From: Bacteroidia bacterium
Lineage (GTDB): Bacteria > Bacteroidota > Bacteroidia > Flavobacteriales > Flavobacteriaceae
NCBI GenBank assembly: GCA_030427585.1
Contig: JAUIBW010000020.1
Location: 23,839 to 87,838 of the forward strand
Direction of reading: 5' to 3'
DNA length: 64,000 nt
Positions 62,294-64,000 of the stretch are shown here, in pieces (the first letter of the stretch is position 1; every line of letters starts with the position of its first letter). The notes under the pieces were generated by a model. That model had not been told where the DNA came from and made no database searches. It was given only the letters and a program-made list of their open reading frames with translations. The translations under genes and the position numbers were made by a program.

Positions 62294-64000
62294 TTATTTT
62301 CCTAATTCAAGTTGATTTTTAACCAGGTGATAATAGTTTCCTTTCTTTTTGATTAGGGATTCATGATTTCCTACTTCTACAATTTTACCTTTGTCTAATA
62401 CAACAATCTGGTGTGCATTTTTTACGGTACTCAATCGATGTGCTATCACCATTACGGTTTTATCTTTAAAAAAGGTATCCAGTTTTTCCATGATCACCTT
62501 TTCATTATTGGCATCAAGAGCAGAGGTAGCTTCATCAAAGAACAAATATTTAGGATTTTTATATACCGATCGGGCTATAAATAACCTTTGTTTTTGCCCG
62601 GTACTTAATCCAACACCTTCCATTCCTATTTTGGTATTATAAGAAAGCGGGAGTGATTCGATAAACTCTTTGATATTTGCCACATCTACAGCATGCGCCA
62701 ATTTTTTCTTATCTACATAATCTTCTCCTACGGCAATATTATTAGCAATTGTATCATTAAAAATATATCCTTCCTGCATAACCACCCCAAATTGATCTCT
62801 CCAGGCTTTTTGGGATACATTATGTAAATCATGAGAACCAATATAAATCTGTCCTTCATCGGGTTCATAGAACTTAAGAAGGAGTTTCATAAGAGTAGTT
62901 TTTCCACTACCGCTAACCCCAACTACAGCCGTGATTTTATTCGCAGGAATAGAAAGGTTGAGGTTTTCTAAAACCGGTTTATCGGACCCTACATATCTAA
63001 AACTTAGATTTTTAATTTCGAATCCTGAGTTTGGCGAAATCTCTCTAATCTTTTCGTCACCGGGGTGTTCTTCATCTTCTTTATTATGAATCTCTCCCAG
63101 ACGTTCTAAAGAAATTTGTGCATCCTGCAACTCTCTTAAGAAATTAATTAATTGCGTAATAGGCGCATTTAATTGCCCTACAATGGCAGTGATCGCCAGC
63201 ATCATACCCAATGTAATATCACCATCGATAACCAGTTTTGCAGAGAAAACCGTAATCAGGATATTTTTTAGCTCATTGATAAAAGCAGATCCTACACTTT
63301 GGTATTGCTCTAGTGCCAGGTTCTCTATAGATATCCTAAATAATTTTGCCTGTACAAACTCCCAGTTCCATCGTTTTCTTTTTTCGGCATTATGCAATTT
63401 TATTTCCTGCATACCATTTACCAGCTCGATCACCTTACTTTGTTCTTCACTAATTTGCGAAAAACGTTTGTAATCCAGTTTTTTACGTTTTTTAAAGAAA
63501 ATAAGTATCCACGCAAAATAAAACGTACTTCCTATCGCAAAAATACCAAAAATAGGAACACTATAATAGATCAGGACGATACTAAACACGATAAGGTTAA
63601 CCATCGAGAACAGTACGTTTAACGAAGACATGGTGAGTATCTGCTCGATTCGTTTATGATCATTAATTCTTTGTAAAAGATCCCCTGTCATTTTTACATC
63701 AAAATAGGAGATAGGCAGGTTCATGAGTTTGATAAAGAAATCTGATATCAGCGATATATTAATACGCGTACTTAGATGAAGTAAAATCCAGCTTCTAAGT
63801 ACATCAATTAATGTCCTCCCAATAAACAGGGAAAGCATCGCGATCAATACGAGATATACAAAATTAAGGTCTTGATTCTTAATCCCGACATCGACTATAC
63901 TTTGTGTTAAAAACGGGGTAATAAGCTGTAGTAAACTTCCTGCTCCCAGACCTAACGCCAGCTGAAAAAAAAAAGCTTTGTATTTAAAGATATATTTTGA
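62294..64000 (-). CDS. Peptidase-type ABC exporter, 5' end missing
   Basis: The frame is open to the window edge, so at least the N-terminus is absent. The visible 568 residues are an ABC_membrane domain and an ATPase with Walker A GVSGSGKTT, signature LSTGQKQRL (T in place of the first G) and FFDEATSALD. The upstream frame up to 64000 reads QLALGLGAGSLLQLITPFLT and the following SIVDVGIKNQDL, typical of bacteriocin/lantibiotic exporters whose N-terminus is a C39 peptidase that cleaves double-glycine leaders. The peptidase itself is outside the window, so that part is inference. HlyD partner at 60489. Confidence 0.85.
   Translation of the reverse strand, partial: SKYIFKYKAFFFQLALGLGAGSLLQLITPFLTQSIVDVGIKNQDLNFVYLVLIAMLSLFIGRTLIDVLRSWILLHLSTRINISLISDFFIKLMNLPISYFDVKMTGDLLQRINDHKRIEQILTMSSLNVLFSMVNLIVFSIVLIYYSVPIFGIFAIGSTFYFAWILIFFKKRKKLDYKRFSQISEEQSKVIELVNGMQEIKLHNAEKRKRWNWEFVQAKLFRISIENLALEQYQSVGSAFINELKNILITVFSAKLVIDGDITLGMMLAITAIVGQLNAPITQLINFLRELQDAQISLERLGEIHNKEDEEHPGDEKIREISPNSGFEIKNLSFRYVGSDKPVLENLNLSIPANKITAVVGVSGSGKTTLMKLLLKFYEPDEGQIYIGSHDLHNVSQKAWRDQFGVVMQEGYIFNDTIANNIAVGEDYVDKKKLAHAVDVANIKEFIESLPLSYNTKIGMEGVGLSTGQKQRLFIARSVYKNPKYLFFDEATSALDANNEKVIMEKLDTFFKDKTVMVIAHRLSTVKNAHQIVVLDKGKIVEVGNHESLIKKKGNYYHLVKNQLELGK

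Noticed and set aside
1..64000. CRISPR arrays, prophage, tRNA or rRNA genes, restriction or abortive-infection islands
   Set aside because: No regularly spaced repeats, cloverleaf sequences, phage structural genes or recognised defence genes were found on either strand.

Overview
The window is AT-rich chromosomal DNA from a member of the Bacteroidota, most likely a marine-type Flavobacteriaceae (Aquimarina-like is a guess). The support is the gene families: DUF6503, DUF4494, DUF3857, a GldL-like membrane protein, a bacillithiol-system YtxJ protein, many lipoproteins with loose Bacteroidota lipoboxes, weak Shine-Dalgarno signals and TAnnTTTG-type promoter boxes. No rRNA, tRNA, CRISPR array, prophage or intact insertion sequence was seen. 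Most genes are housekeeping or conserved flavobacterial genes, closely packed and often overlapping by 1-8 bases.

Layout. 1-2.8 kb: the end of coaE and a two-component system (RprX/RprY type). 2.8-8.7 kb (minus): a K+ channel overlapping miaA, a DUF3857 protein coupled to an exonuclease/GIY-YIG nuclease, and a YggS-type PLP protein. 8.9-9.7 kb: a lipoprotein with a jacalin-like lectin domain and a probable surface-export signal. 9.7-13.5 kb (minus): an operon of Gfo/Idh oxidoreductase, 3-hydroxyacyl-CoA dehydrogenase, M23 peptidase and DUF1015. 13.6-19.5 kb: pcm, a GldL-like membrane protein, smpB, small secreted proteins, and a TetR regulator and thioesterase that share an operator sequence. 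19.7-24.4 kb: clpB, then a redox/oxygen group (ytxJ, truncated globin, small membrane protein, Crp/Fnr regulator). 24.4-30.2 kb: lipoproteins, a double-glycine-leader peptide, fumarylacetoacetase and glyA. 30.2-37.4 kb: lspA and neighbours, a lipoprotein with one CxxCH haem motif, a beta-helix-like lipoprotein and lpdA.

37.4-49.9 kb: a LytTR/LytS pair with a divergent TolQ-like mini-protein, a serine hydrolase, an ABC exporter, a complete subclass B1 metallo-beta-lactamase, YdjM and DUF1028 proteins, a NYN/OST-HTH protein, a DEAD-box helicase, a flavin reductase and pabB. 50-58.4 kb: a divergent sigma-70-like protein, tilS-dsbD, and two secreted hydrolases (CocE type and DUF885). 58.4-64 kb: a cysteine-rich lipoprotein, a DUF4494 protein, and a HlyD-type adaptor plus a truncated ABC exporter of the peptide-secretion type.

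The accessory content lies mostly between genes. Three diverged copies of a 134-184 bp element with inverted ends (ATACCA...TGGTAT) occur, one of them inside the loop of a terminator hairpin. Three long perfect palindromes share the core AGGTTTTTAAAACCT. A cluster of overlapping palindromes lies between the ABC exporter and HlyD genes. The most interesting genes are the leader peptide at 25.7-25.9 kb, which may be cargo of a C39-type exporter such as the one at the right edge, and the surface-type jacalin lectin.
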